The notes below the pieces were generated by a model, which saw only the letters and a list, made by a program, of their open reading frames with translations, made no database searches and was not told where the DNA came from. The position numbers and the translations under genes were made by a program. Below, piece after piece: positions 8,023 to 14,820 of a stretch of DNA of 16,445 nucleotides (its first letter is position 1; each line of letters opens with the position of its first letter). The DNA comes from CALCKU01 sp964654665 (GTDB lineage: Bacteria > Pseudomonadota > Alphaproteobacteria > Caulobacterales > Maricaulaceae): contig CAZZKV010000039.1 in NCBI GenBank assembly GCA_964654665.1, positions 1-16,445 on the forward strand, read 5' to 3'.

Positions 8023-9467
8023 TAGACAGCTCGCATTTTAATTTTATTGTCTAATGCAGACTGTTTCAAACTTTCAATATCAGTAATTTTCCCAGCGATC
8101 GCTGCTGCTGCTGCTAAGCGCGGGCTGACCAAATGCGTTCTCGATAAGGGGCCTTGACGTCCCATATAGTTCCTGTTGGACGTTGATACGCAGCGCCAAT
8201 GTGGCGGCACCTGATCGCCATTAACAGCCGAACATAGTGAACAACTGGATTCACGCCATTCAAATCCGGCATCAATGAAAATTTTCGCAAGGCCACTCTT
8301 TTCCGCTGCGGCCTTCACCATTTGCGACCCTGGCACGACCCAAGCTACAATGCCGGGCGCAACTTTATGCCCTTTCACAATAGCGGCCGCCTCTTCTAAA
8401 TCTGACAGTCTTCCATTTGTACATGACCCAATAAACACCTGATCTATAGGTGTTCCTGCTATTGGATCGCCGGCTTTTAACCCCATATAATCCAGTGCCG
8501 TTTGCCAACTCTCACCAATACTTTGATTCGGCGCCTGTTCAGGAAATGGGATTTTTCCATGAATACTTATTGTTTGTGATGGATTTGTACCCCAACTTAC
8601 CTGCTGATTAAGCTCGCTGACATCAACAGTGATTTCCCGATCAAAAACCGCCTCATCATCACTATATAACTCGCGCCAATGCGCGGCGGCTTGCTCGAAT
8701 TTCTCTCCAACAGGCGCATAGGGGCGCCCCCGTAAATACTCTATGGTTCTTTCATCTGGTGCAATAAGGGACCGTTTTGTTCCTAGCTCCACCACCAAAT
8801 TACAGGCTGTGAGACGCGCTTCAATACTCATATTCCGTATAACGGGCCCTGCAAGTTCAACAACATAACCCACACCAAGTTTTGAGCCATAATCGGCAAT
8901 CAGTTTTAATATTATATCCTTGGCCCCTGTACCGATTGGCAATTCGCCCTCAAAATTAATACGCATAGACTTAGGCTTACGCTCAATCATACATTGTGTT
9001 GCAAGTAAGTGTGTCAAATCACTAGTGCCAATTCCCCACGCCAAGGCCCCTATCCCGCCATGTGTACTTGTATGACTATCCCCGCATACAACAGTCAGTC
9101 CGGGTAATGTTATAGCCTGCTCAGGACCAACAACATGGATAATACCTTGCCTTGCGTCACCAATATCAAAAAGGGTAAAGCCCTGAGCCTTCTCCTCCTG
9201 ACGCAAGACCGGGATGTAATCTGGGTGAGCTGCCAATCCCGATTCCATCTGACCGGGAACTGATGACACAAGATGGTCCGGAATAGCATAGGTAAGCTCT
9301 GGATTAGCTATACTAAGTCCCCTACTCTGCAAATCGCGTATTGATAACGGCCCGCTCAAATCATGAATGAACGACCGGTCAATATGAATTAATTGATACC
9401 CTCCACCCAGATCTGCAACAACATGCTGGTCCCATATTTTATCAAAAAGACTTTTCGGTGAAAGCAT
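8022..9467 (-). CDS. LeuC-like large subunit of an aconitase-superfamily hydratase
   Basis: A large subunit of the 3-isopropylmalate dehydratase type, 481 residues from the chosen start. Domains follow the aconitase plan: SPKSLFDKIWDQHVV at the N-terminus, the cofactor region VVCGDSHTSTHGGIGALAWG, and the [4Fe-4S] cysteines Cys349 (IGSCTNGR), Cys409 and Cys412 (SSCSLC). STSNRNYMGRQGP and RTHLVSP close the substrate site. Compared with typical LeuC, GCSMC is SCSLC and GRQGRGGRTHLV reads GRQGPLSRTHLV, which hints at an altered substrate. The ATG at 9467 is preferred because LeuC proteins begin just before KxLFDKIW. The frame stays open to a TTG at 9509, and neither start has a strong ribosome site. 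It heads the minus-strand operon. Confidence 0.93.
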   Translation of the reverse strand: MLSPKSLFDKIWDQHVVADLGGGYQLIHIDRSFIHDLSGPLSIRDLQSRGLSIANPELTYAIPDHLVSSVPGQMESGLAAHPDYIPVLRQEEKAQGFTLFDIGDARQGIIHVVGPEQAITLPGLTVVCGDSHTSTHGGIGALAWGIGTSDLTHLLATQCMIERKPKSMRINFEGELPIGTGAKDIILKLIADYGSKLGVGYVVELAGPVIRNMSIEARLTACNLVVELGTKRSLIAPDERTIEYLRGRPYAPVGEKFEQAAAHWRELYSDDEAVFDREITVDVSELNQQVSWGTNPSQTISIHGKIPFPEQAPNQSIGESWQTALDYMGLKAGDPIAGTPIDQVFIGSCTNGRLSDLEEAAAIVKGHKVAPGIVAWVVPGSQMVKAAAEKSGLAKIFIDAGFEWRESSCSLCSAVNGDQVPPHWRCVSTSNRNYMGRQGPLSRTHLVSPRLAAAAAIAGKITDIESLKQSALDNKIKMRAV

Positions 9468-9560
9468 AACGGCTAACTCTAACTCGCCTCTCAACTGGGT
9501 TTGTCGCAAGAATAATACTTAGCGCTCAAGCTTAAAGGCCTTTGATTTCCTTACATTTAA

Positions 9561-9590
9561 ACATAAATCAATATAAATCAATATAAATCA
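9561..9590 (-). repeat. Three 10-base repeats with TGATTTATA core upstream of the LeuC-like operon
   Basis: On the plus strand, ACATAAATCA is followed by two copies of ATATAAATCA (9571-9580, 9581-9590). On the minus strand, the direction of the operon, the core reads TGATTTAT with a period of 10 bases, one helical turn, so all copies face the same side of the DNA. The array lies about 95-125 bases before the LeuC-like ATG, a position that fits an activator or operator array. Confidence 0.8.
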
Positions 9591-9898
9591 ACTATTATTT
9601 TAGAAATTAGCATGAACTTCACACGTCCAAACCACTTAAACGTCCCCAAAAAATAATGCCAATCGCCCTAAAACCCCTGAAAGAGATCAATTTGTTAAAA
9701 AAAACAATCACATTATTAAACCATCGTGCGTCCAACTATACCTTTAAGTCACCCCCTAAATGCACACAGATCACCCCAGCTATTGAGGCCAATAAGCATA
9801 AAAGCAGCCTTTTGAAGGATATAACCTAAGAATTCAGAAAAATACTTCACATAACGACAGATTATGCACAGATAAAAACTTAGTAATTGAAACTTGTC

Positions 9899-9919
9899 AT
9901 TGGTTCCAATTGGTACTAC
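9899..9919. promoter_or_regulatory. ATTGG-TT-CCAAT palindrome, possible operator
   Basis: ATTGGTTCCAAT (9899-9910) is an inverted repeat with a two-base centre, overlapped by ATTGGTAC (9909-9916). The TTGGT/CCAA form resembles operators of some GntR- and LacI-type regulators. No such regulator is encoded in the window, so the assignment is tentative. Confidence 0.35.
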
Positions 9920-9986
9920 ATTGCCCATATTACGTTACCGAATGAAGCACAAGAGAACATGAGGCTTTGAAAATAATTCAAAACTT

Positions 9987-10022
9987 TATATTGATTTATA
10001 TATTGATTTATATATTGACTCA
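9987..10022 (+). repeat. Three 12-base repeats with TTGATTTA core upstream of the TonB receptor gene
   Basis: TATATTGATTTA occurs at 9987-9998 and 9999-10010, with a decayed third copy TATATTGACTCA at 10011-10022. A further TGATTTATA lies at 10045-10053. The core is the same as in the array at 9561-9590 but points toward the receptor gene, so the two arrays are mirror images about the divergent region. It ends 28 bases before a perfect TATAAT. Confidence 0.8.
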
Positions 10023-10049
10023 GTCTACATCTGTAACTTGATACTGATT

Positions 10050-10055
10050 TATAAT
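10050..10055 (+). promoter_or_regulatory. Perfect -10 box TATAAT of the TonB receptor gene
   Basis: TATAAT lies 62 bases before the receptor ATG. No good -35 is found 16-18 bases upstream (around 10026-10033), which is typical of an activator-dependent promoter. The TGATTTATA copy at 10045-10053 overlaps it. Confidence 0.5.
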
Positions 10056-10117
10056 TACAACAATGAACAAATCATTGGGTCTTGAAAGTGATAATATTAA
10101 TGAAAAGGGAGAGATTT

Positions 10118-12346
10118 ATGTTATTCAAAACAAATAAGTCATTCAAAGCCAAACTGATGATGGGAGCAATCCTAATTGGAGGCAGTAATACGCTATATGC
10201 TCCTGCCATTTATGCTCAAGACACATCTAGCAGTAGCGGTTTTGATGAAATCATTGTGACCGCGACAAAAAAAGGTCAAGGCGAAAACATACAGGACATC
10301 CCACTTTCAGTGACAGCATTTGATGGCGCCTTAATTGAAAAACTTCAAGTTCGGAATGTTCAAGATATTAGCTATTCATCACCTAATGTGGCGCTCGATA
10401 GCTCAGGAACGGTCAAAGGGTTACAAAATTTCGCCATTCGTGGCCTTGGGATTACTTCCTCAACCCCTGGACCAGACCCGACAGTTGGTACATTTGTAGA
10501 CGGCATCTATCTGGGCACAAATTTGGGTGTCATTCTTGACACCTTTGATCTTGAATCAATTGAAGTCCTGCGCGGGCCTCAAGGCTTATTATTCGGGCGG
10601 AATGTGACAGGCGGGGCGGTTCTAGTGAATACGCGCGCACCAAGCCATGATTTTTCCGCAAAACTTAAAGCTGGCATCGAAACAGGCCCCCAATACACTG
10701 TGGCGGGCAGCATTACAGGTTCAGTTATTGAGGATGTTCTATCGGCTAAATTTGTCGGTTATTACAGAAATGACGAAGGCTTTTTCACAAACCTTGCCAA
10801 TGGAAATGATAATTTCGGCGGTGACGAGACATATTTATTACGCGGCGCGTTTAACTTGACTCCCGCGCCCGATCTTGATTTCACCTTAAGACTGGAAACA
10901 GGCAGCACTGAGGGCGATGGACCGGCCAACCAAAATAGGCTTTTTGCAACGGGCCATGATGTCAATATCGACAATGAAGGTTTGACAGACCTTTCATGGA
11001 ATAGTGCGACCCTGGAAGGCAATTGGAATATCGGGTTTGGCGACGGTGTCGTCACGACTATAATTGGATATCGAGAGTTAGAAAACACGTCCTTAAGCGA
11101 CATTGACTCCTCCCCTGAAAGCGCTTTTGATTTTGGTCTTTTCTTGGATCAGTCCCAGTGGAGTGCAGAGACGCGTTATTCAGGTTCTTTCTTTGATGGT
11201 CGCTGGACGCCGACTGTCGGAGCCTATTTCTTTACGCAAGACATTATATATCGTGAACAACGCGAAATCAGCCTTCTTCCATTCTTTGGAGCGCCTGTAC
11301 AGCTTGCAGGCGATTTCGGCGGGAACCAGCTTCAGAACACATATGGTTTGTTCACATCCAATGATTTTGCCGTTACCGATGCCTTAACCCTAACCTTGGG
11401 CGGACGTTACACTTTCGAAGAAAAAGAAGTTGAGATTACGCGCTTTAGAGGCGCTGGTCCCCAACCTTGTGTATTTGGATCAACAGAACCTTGTACAATC
11501 ATTGATTTTGAGGACAGCGAAGATTGGAATAACTTCTCTCCTAAAGTTGGCTTAAAATATGATGTGAATGACGACACACAGGTTTATGGATCTTGGTCTC
11601 AAGGATTCCGAAGCGGTGGTTATAATTTAAGAATTCAAAACACCAGTATCGATCCCACCGTGGTGGATGAAGAAAGTTCAAACGCGTTTGAATTTGGCCT
11701 TAAAGGCGACTTCTTCGATGATCGCTTGCGGGCTAATGTTGCTGTATTTAGTCAGCAGATTGATGACCTTCAGCGGACAATTACAAACTCTGATGCAAGT
11801 CAGCAGATTGAAAACACAGCCGATGTGACAATTCAAGGCATAGAAGTTGAAGCCACAGTTATCGTTACTGATAATTTAGCAGTCAGTGGTTATCTCGGTC
11901 TGCTTGATGGTGACTATACTGAAATTCTGTTTGACCTAACGGGTGACGGTCTTGTCAATGATGATGATTTAAATCTTAGATTACCTTTACTAGCAGATGT
12001 ATCCGCAGGCTTTTCTTTTGATTATACTCATGATCTGGAAAATGGTGAACTTGGATTAGTTGCATCATATGGATATCGCAGCGACGCTGAATCCAATGAT
12101 GACAATCAAGCCACAACAACACAACCAGAACGCCATATCATCAATGCGAGCCTAGCCTACACAACCGAAGACGGAAATTGGACGGCGGCCGTATATGGCA
12201 AAAATCTGGCCAATGAGGTGTTAAACCAAACAATTAACTCCTTCCCCGGATTTACCGGACCTCCTGGACCTATTGCCAATGCCGGTTCCATTCAGCCCGT
12301 ACAAAAGGGCCGTGTTATTGGCGCGGAAGTCACATATAACTTCTAG
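10118..12346 (+). CDS. TonB-dependent outer-membrane receptor
   Basis: A 742-residue receptor, complete. The signal peptide runs to about residue 33 (AIYA-QD), followed by the TonB box DEIIVTATKK (43-52). The plug domain has QDIPLSVTAFDG, NFAIRGLG and IEVLRGPQGLLFGRNVTGGA around 147-170; a beta barrel follows, ending VIGAEVTYNF. The start ATG at 10118 has AGGGAGAG at 10106-10113 just before it; the frame stays open to a TTG at 10082, which is less likely. A loop near 606-617 reads DLTGDGLVNDDD, with the residue pattern of an EF-hand calcium loop. The style matches receptors of proteobacteria that take up carbohydrates, aromatics or other organic compounds; nothing here points to a siderophore. 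Divergent from the hydratase/transporter operon and sharing its control motif, it likely imports the same substrate. Confidence 0.95.
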   Translation: MLFKTNKSFKAKLMMGAILIGGSNTLYAPAIYAQDTSSSSGFDEIIVTATKKGQGENIQDIPLSVTAFDGALIEKLQVRNVQDISYSSPNVALDSSGTVKGLQNFAIRGLGITSSTPGPDPTVGTFVDGIYLGTNLGVILDTFDLESIEVLRGPQGLLFGRNVTGGAVLVNTRAPSHDFSAKLKAGIETGPQYTVAGSITGSVIEDVLSAKFVGYYRNDEGFFTNLANGNDNFGGDETYLLRGAFNLTPAPDLDFTLRLETGSTEGDGPANQNRLFATGHDVNIDNEGLTDLSWNSATLEGNWNIGFGDGVVTTIIGYRELENTSLSDIDSSPESAFDFGLFLDQSQWSAETRYSGSFFDGRWTPTVGAYFFTQDIIYREQREISLLPFFGAPVQLAGDFGGNQLQNTYGLFTSNDFAVTDALTLTLGGRYTFEEKEVEITRFRGAGPQPCVFGSTEPCTIIDFEDSEDWNNFSPKVGLKYDVNDDTQVYGSWSQGFRSGGYNLRIQNTSIDPTVVDEESSNAFEFGLKGDFFDDRLRANVAVFSQQIDDLQRTITNSDASQQIENTADVTIQGIEVEATVIVTDNLAVSGYLGLLDGDYTEILFDLTGDGLVNDDDLNLRLPLLADVSAGFSFDYTHDLENGELGLVASYGYRSDAESNDDNQATTTQPERHIINASLAYTTEDGNWTAAVYGKNLANEVLNQTINSFPGFTGPPGPIANAGSIQPVQKGRVIGAEVTYNF

Positions 12347-12375
12347 CTACTACCTTATAAACAAAGTTGAACATG

Positions 12376-12410
12376 CACCCGCTAAAGTAAATATTAGCGG
12401 GTGTTTTTTT
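12376..12410 (+). terminator. Rho-independent terminator of the TonB receptor gene
   Basis: A perfect 9-base stem, CACCCGCTA (12376-12384) with TAGCGGGTG (12395-12403), surrounds a 10-base loop and is followed directly by seven T (12404-12410). It starts 29 bases after the receptor stop and separates it from the convergent gene ending at 12479. Confidence 0.93.
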
Positions 12411-12478
12411 ATGAGAGAAATAACACCATAGAAATCATAAGCTTCGCAAATATATATGGCTTTGAATTGGCTTAAGTA

Positions 12479-13657
12479 CTAATTTAGGTACAAAGGCGTA
12501 TTTTCTGCATACACCTCCATGGCATGGGCCAGCCAACCTATGCACCGCGCAGTTGCGATGAGGCCTCGTATTTGGTTTGACATTTCAAGCTTTCGCGCAA
12601 GAAATGCAGCTATCACGACCAAACTTGCGGATTTACTCGTAATATCTTCTATCATATCCATAGCGAGGCAAAACTTTTGAGCTTCAGGATCGTCCGGAAG
12701 ATATTCTTTAGTAAGCTTTAACAGAAAAACGCCGCGAGGATCCTTAGCTCCATAAATAGGGCTTCCAATACCCGGCAATATTGCACCATCTTGCAAGCGG
12801 TTTGTTATCGCCCGCATTGGGTCAGGTGTACTCATAATCTCTGACATAAATTGCTTCAAAGGCTGCCCAACACCTTTCAATAAATATGACCCCTGCCATG
12901 CAATTAGGGCAGAGCTTACAACGCCATAAGGTGTGTTTCCCGCATAAGCCGAATTTCGTGCGTTTTGCAAGGCAGGTCCCTGCCCGTGGTCAGCGGCTAA
13001 AACGAGAAATGATCTCAATAATTCACAATAGCCCTCACTTAAATCACTCTTAGCGGCAATATATTTATGAAGCGGCATATCAACCGGATAATGATCACGA
13101 CCGATTATAAAACTCGAAAGCCAACGCGTTACATCAACAGCAGTTCTGCTAGTCCCAGCAGGTGTCAGATTATAAGCTTTCGGACTTTCCTGTTCAATCA
13201 TTCCGGCGAGAGATACAAATCTCGCCAAAGGCGTTAACCCTTTGAAATTCTCGCGCAACGTTTTAAAGGTCGATGTTATATTAAAATTTGTTTCTTGCTC
13301 AAACACAGACAAATCAGCTTGCCAAAGCATACACGCTAAGGACTCAACAGTTTCTGTTCGGGCCAAGCTCATTGCATCCACCCCTCTATATAGAGGTCCC
13401 GCTTCGGTTATTTTAGTTAATGTCGCAGTTTGTAAATTCGGTGGATAGTAAAAATTAGGATCATCTTTAAAACCCTGCTTCTTTTTCTTCAAAGCTTCAA
13501 TATCTGATCGTAAATATCCTTTTTTTCGAGAATTTTCTAAGGATTGGGATTTAATAAACCCCCGGCTCACATAAGCATATAAACTAGGAATACTAATTCC
13601 CAAATCCTTGGCGGCCTCCTCAGCCGATAAATAAAATTTGGGGTTAAATTTTTGCAT
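12479..13657 (-). CDS. HTH / citrate-synthase-like protein with degenerate active site, putative regulator
   Basis: A 392-residue protein. Residues 8-55 form a MerR/excisionase-type helix-turn-helix (YLSAEEAAKDLGISIPSLYAYVSRG, then YLRSDIEALKKKK). The rest is a citrate-synthase fold (LYRGVDAMSLA; VLAADHGQGPALQNAR; ATARCIGWLAHAMEV). Of the three classical catalytic residues, His224 (AADHG) is present. The second histidine of the GxGHPLY motif is Ser299 (GIGSPIYG), and no aspartate occurs in SKSASLVVIAAFLARKL, where NVD is expected. Arg371 of the GWxAH motif is kept. Catalysis of citrate synthesis is therefore doubtful, and binding of an acid or acyl-CoA as a signal is plausible. I chose the ATG at 13657 because TTAGGA lies five bases before it; longer versions would start inside the promoter palindrome. 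It follows the HpcH-type aldolase gene by 117 bases with its own promoter. Confidence 0.88.
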   Translation of the reverse strand: MQKFNPKFYLSAEEAAKDLGISIPSLYAYVSRGFIKSQSLENSRKKGYLRSDIEALKKKKQGFKDDPNFYYPPNLQTATLTKITEAGPLYRGVDAMSLARTETVESLACMLWQADLSVFEQETNFNITSTFKTLRENFKGLTPLARFVSLAGMIEQESPKAYNLTPAGTSRTAVDVTRWLSSFIIGRDHYPVDMPLHKYIAAKSDLSEGYCELLRSFLVLAADHGQGPALQNARNSAYAGNTPYGVVSSALIAWQGSYLLKGVGQPLKQFMSEIMSTPDPMRAITNRLQDGAILPGIGSPIYGAKDPRGVFLLKLTKEYLPDDPEAQKFCLAMDMIEDITSKSASLVVIAAFLARKLEMSNQIRGLIATARCIGWLAHAMEVYAENTPLYLN

Positions 13658-13679
13658 TATATTCCTAACAAAATACATC

Positions 13680-13714
13680 TTGATTTTTAAAATCAATACT
13701 TACAAAAGTGTCAA
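13680..13714 (-). promoter_or_regulatory. Promoter of the HTH/citrate-synthase-like gene with palindromic operator on the -10
   Basis: On the minus strand a perfect -35 TTGACA (13709-13714) and a 17-base spacer lead to TTTAAA (13686-13691). The palindrome TTGATTTTTAAAATCAA (13680-13696, arms of eight bases around one centre base) covers the -10. The layout is that of an autorepressor site. Its half TTGATTT equals the start of the array units at 9561-9590 and 9987-10022. Confidence 0.65.
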
Positions 13715-13774
13715 TAAGTTGATAACAACAGCTCCAGAACTTTCAGCGAAGACTCGTAATTTACACCTTTTGAG

Positions 13775-14542
13775 CTACTTAAAGAGCGCATTAATTAAAG
13801 GAGCAACCCCGCTTTCAATTAATAGACCGTCATAGCCGAGCATTAATAATTTATATCCACGACTCAACATTTCTCGCCCCTTTTCCGGCGTTCCTGCATA
13901 GCCGCCCATGCCAAGTCCCGCAGTTTTTATAGCATCTTCAGCCTTTTCGATGGCTTGTTGCACCACCGGATGATCAAATTGGCCCGCTAAATCTAAACTT
14001 TGCGAAAGGTCATAAGGTGCAATAAACACAAGATCAATATTAGGAATTTTAAGAATATCATCTAATTGGTTCACGGCATCGATGTGCTCTATCATAATAA
14101 TTTTCAAGATAGCGTCATCTGCCTCAGAGGCATATTCAGTCATACTACTACGCCAATGATAACCAGCATGTATCGGACCGAAACCCCTATTGCCGACCGG
14201 TGGATACATTGCGGATTTAATAGCATTTTCTGCATCCGTTGCATTCATAATTAACGGGAAAAACAATCCCATCGCACCGACATCTAACGGCATTTTAGAC
14301 ATCCATGTTTCCCCGGCAGGAAGCCTAACAAGTGGAACGCAATTAGATCCTAGAGTCGCATTTATCATCGCCTGTGTCGCTTCAGGACCTATCGCACCAT
14401 GTTCCAAGTCAATCATTAGCCAATCAAAACCACACTCGATGAGGGCACGCATCATCTGCGGACTAGGCATAGTCACAGCGGTTCCGATAACGGGAGTACC
14501 TGCCGCCAACTTATCTTTCAAATGGTTAGTTATCTTACTCAT
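13775..14542 (-). CDS. HpcH/HpaI-family class II 2-oxo-acid aldolase
   Basis: A cytoplasmic, metal-dependent aldolase of the HpcH/HpaI family, 255 residues, full length. By analogy with HpaI the active-site residues are present: His48 (MIDLEHGAI), Arg73 (PLVRLPAG), Asp87, Glu152 (IMIEHIDAV) and Asp178 (FIAPYDLSQS); GNRGFGP (117-123) is the usual glycine-arginine loop. Members cleave 4-hydroxy-2-oxo-acids to pyruvate and an aldehyde, for example 4-hydroxy-2-oxoheptanedioate or 2-keto-3-deoxy sugar acids. Which one applies here is not visible. The ATG at 14542 has GAAGGG about 12 bases upstream. It is divergent from the acetaldehyde dehydrogenase/aldolase pair and precedes the HTH/citrate-synthase-like gene on the same strand. 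Confidence 0.92.
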   Translation of the reverse strand: MSKITNHLKDKLAAGTPVIGTAVTMPSPQMMRALIECGFDWLMIDLEHGAIGPEATQAMINATLGSNCVPLVRLPAGETWMSKMPLDVGAMGLFFPLIMNATDAENAIKSAMYPPVGNRGFGPIHAGYHWRSSMTEYASEADDAILKIIMIEHIDAVNQLDDILKIPNIDLVFIAPYDLSQSLDLAGQFDHPVVQQAIEKAEDAIKTAGLGMGGYAGTPEKGREMLSRGYKLLMLGYDGLLIESGVAPLINALFK

Positions 14543-14616
14543 AAATCAGTTCTACCCTTCGCATATTTTCATCACAAAGTCACTGACAAATTACATAAGT
14601 AAAATCTTCTTACCTT

Positions 14617-14637
14617 TTGATTTTATTTATAAAATAA
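14617..14637. promoter_or_regulatory. Palindrome ATTTTAT-TT-ATAAAAT in the aldolase/dehydrogenase divergent region
   Basis: ATTTTAT (14620-14626) and ATAAAAT (14629-14635) form a perfect inverted repeat with a two-base centre. It is preceded by TTG, so the left arm reads TTGATTTTAT as in the palindrome at 13680-13696. It lies about 75-100 bases before the HpcH-type gene start, a plausible operator for it. Confidence 0.4.
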
Positions 14638-14672
14638 GCACAATATGACGCAGTTCTACACTTACCTTTTAT

Positions 14673-14701
14673 TTGACACTTACCTCCGAAAAAGCTATGT
14701 A
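14673..14701 (+). promoter_or_regulatory. Candidate sigma-70 promoter of the acetaldehyde dehydrogenase gene
   Basis: A perfect -35 TTGACA (14673-14678) is spaced 17 bases from TATGTA (14696-14701), a moderate -10. The leader would be about 110 bases long and contains the imperfect inverted repeat GTGT-GACATAT-ACAC shortly before 14780. The rest of 14543-14820 holds no gene. Confidence 0.5.
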
Positions 14702-14820
14702 TCTTTACCTAAATTTAGCAAATGATATCAGGTGTTGCAGCGTCAAATTTATGCAGAAAAAGTGTGACATATACACCTAACTAACCTCCAAGAACACGCC
14801 AACTTAGCGAAGGTAAACCG

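Larger units (their letters stand above)
9468..10117. promoter_or_regulatory. Divergent control region between the LeuC-like operon and the TonB receptor gene
   Basis: About 650 AT-rich bases separate two divergent start codons, far more than two simple promoters need. It holds a TGATTTATA-type array at each end, an ATTGG/CCAAT palindrome and a clear -10 for the receptor gene, annotated separately. From about 9600 to 9890 I see no gene, no RNA gene and no other repeat. Confidence 0.6.

Noticed and set aside
9468..9509. TTG start for the LeuC-like subunit, adding 14 residues
   Set aside because: Family members start right before the KxLFDKIW region, so the ATG at 9467 is preferred, although no strong ribosome site supports either.
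9561..9590. CRISPR array
   Set aside because: The units are 10 bases with no spacers, and there are no cas genes; the same holds for the 12-base repeats at 9987-10022.
10082..10117. Upstream TTG start for the TonB receptor, adding 12 residues
   Set aside because: The ATG at 10118 has a strong ribosome site (AGGGAGAG) just before it and begins a normal signal peptide; the extension would lie over that ribosome site.
12479..13657. Functional citrate or 2-methylcitrate synthase
   Set aside because: Two of the three catalytic residues are not where the family has them and a DNA-binding domain is fused; left open only if an alignment shows substitutes.
13658..13696. Upstream TTG or ATG (13678) starts for the HTH/citrate-synthase-like protein
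   Set aside because: The TTG lies in the promoter palindrome and the extra residues have no match to the family; the ATG at 13657 has TTAGGA at good distance.
14190..14648. Plus-strand open frame of 152 codons over the HpcH-type aldolase
   Set aside because: It is antisense to a gene with a complete active site, has no ribosome site and shows no protein-family features.
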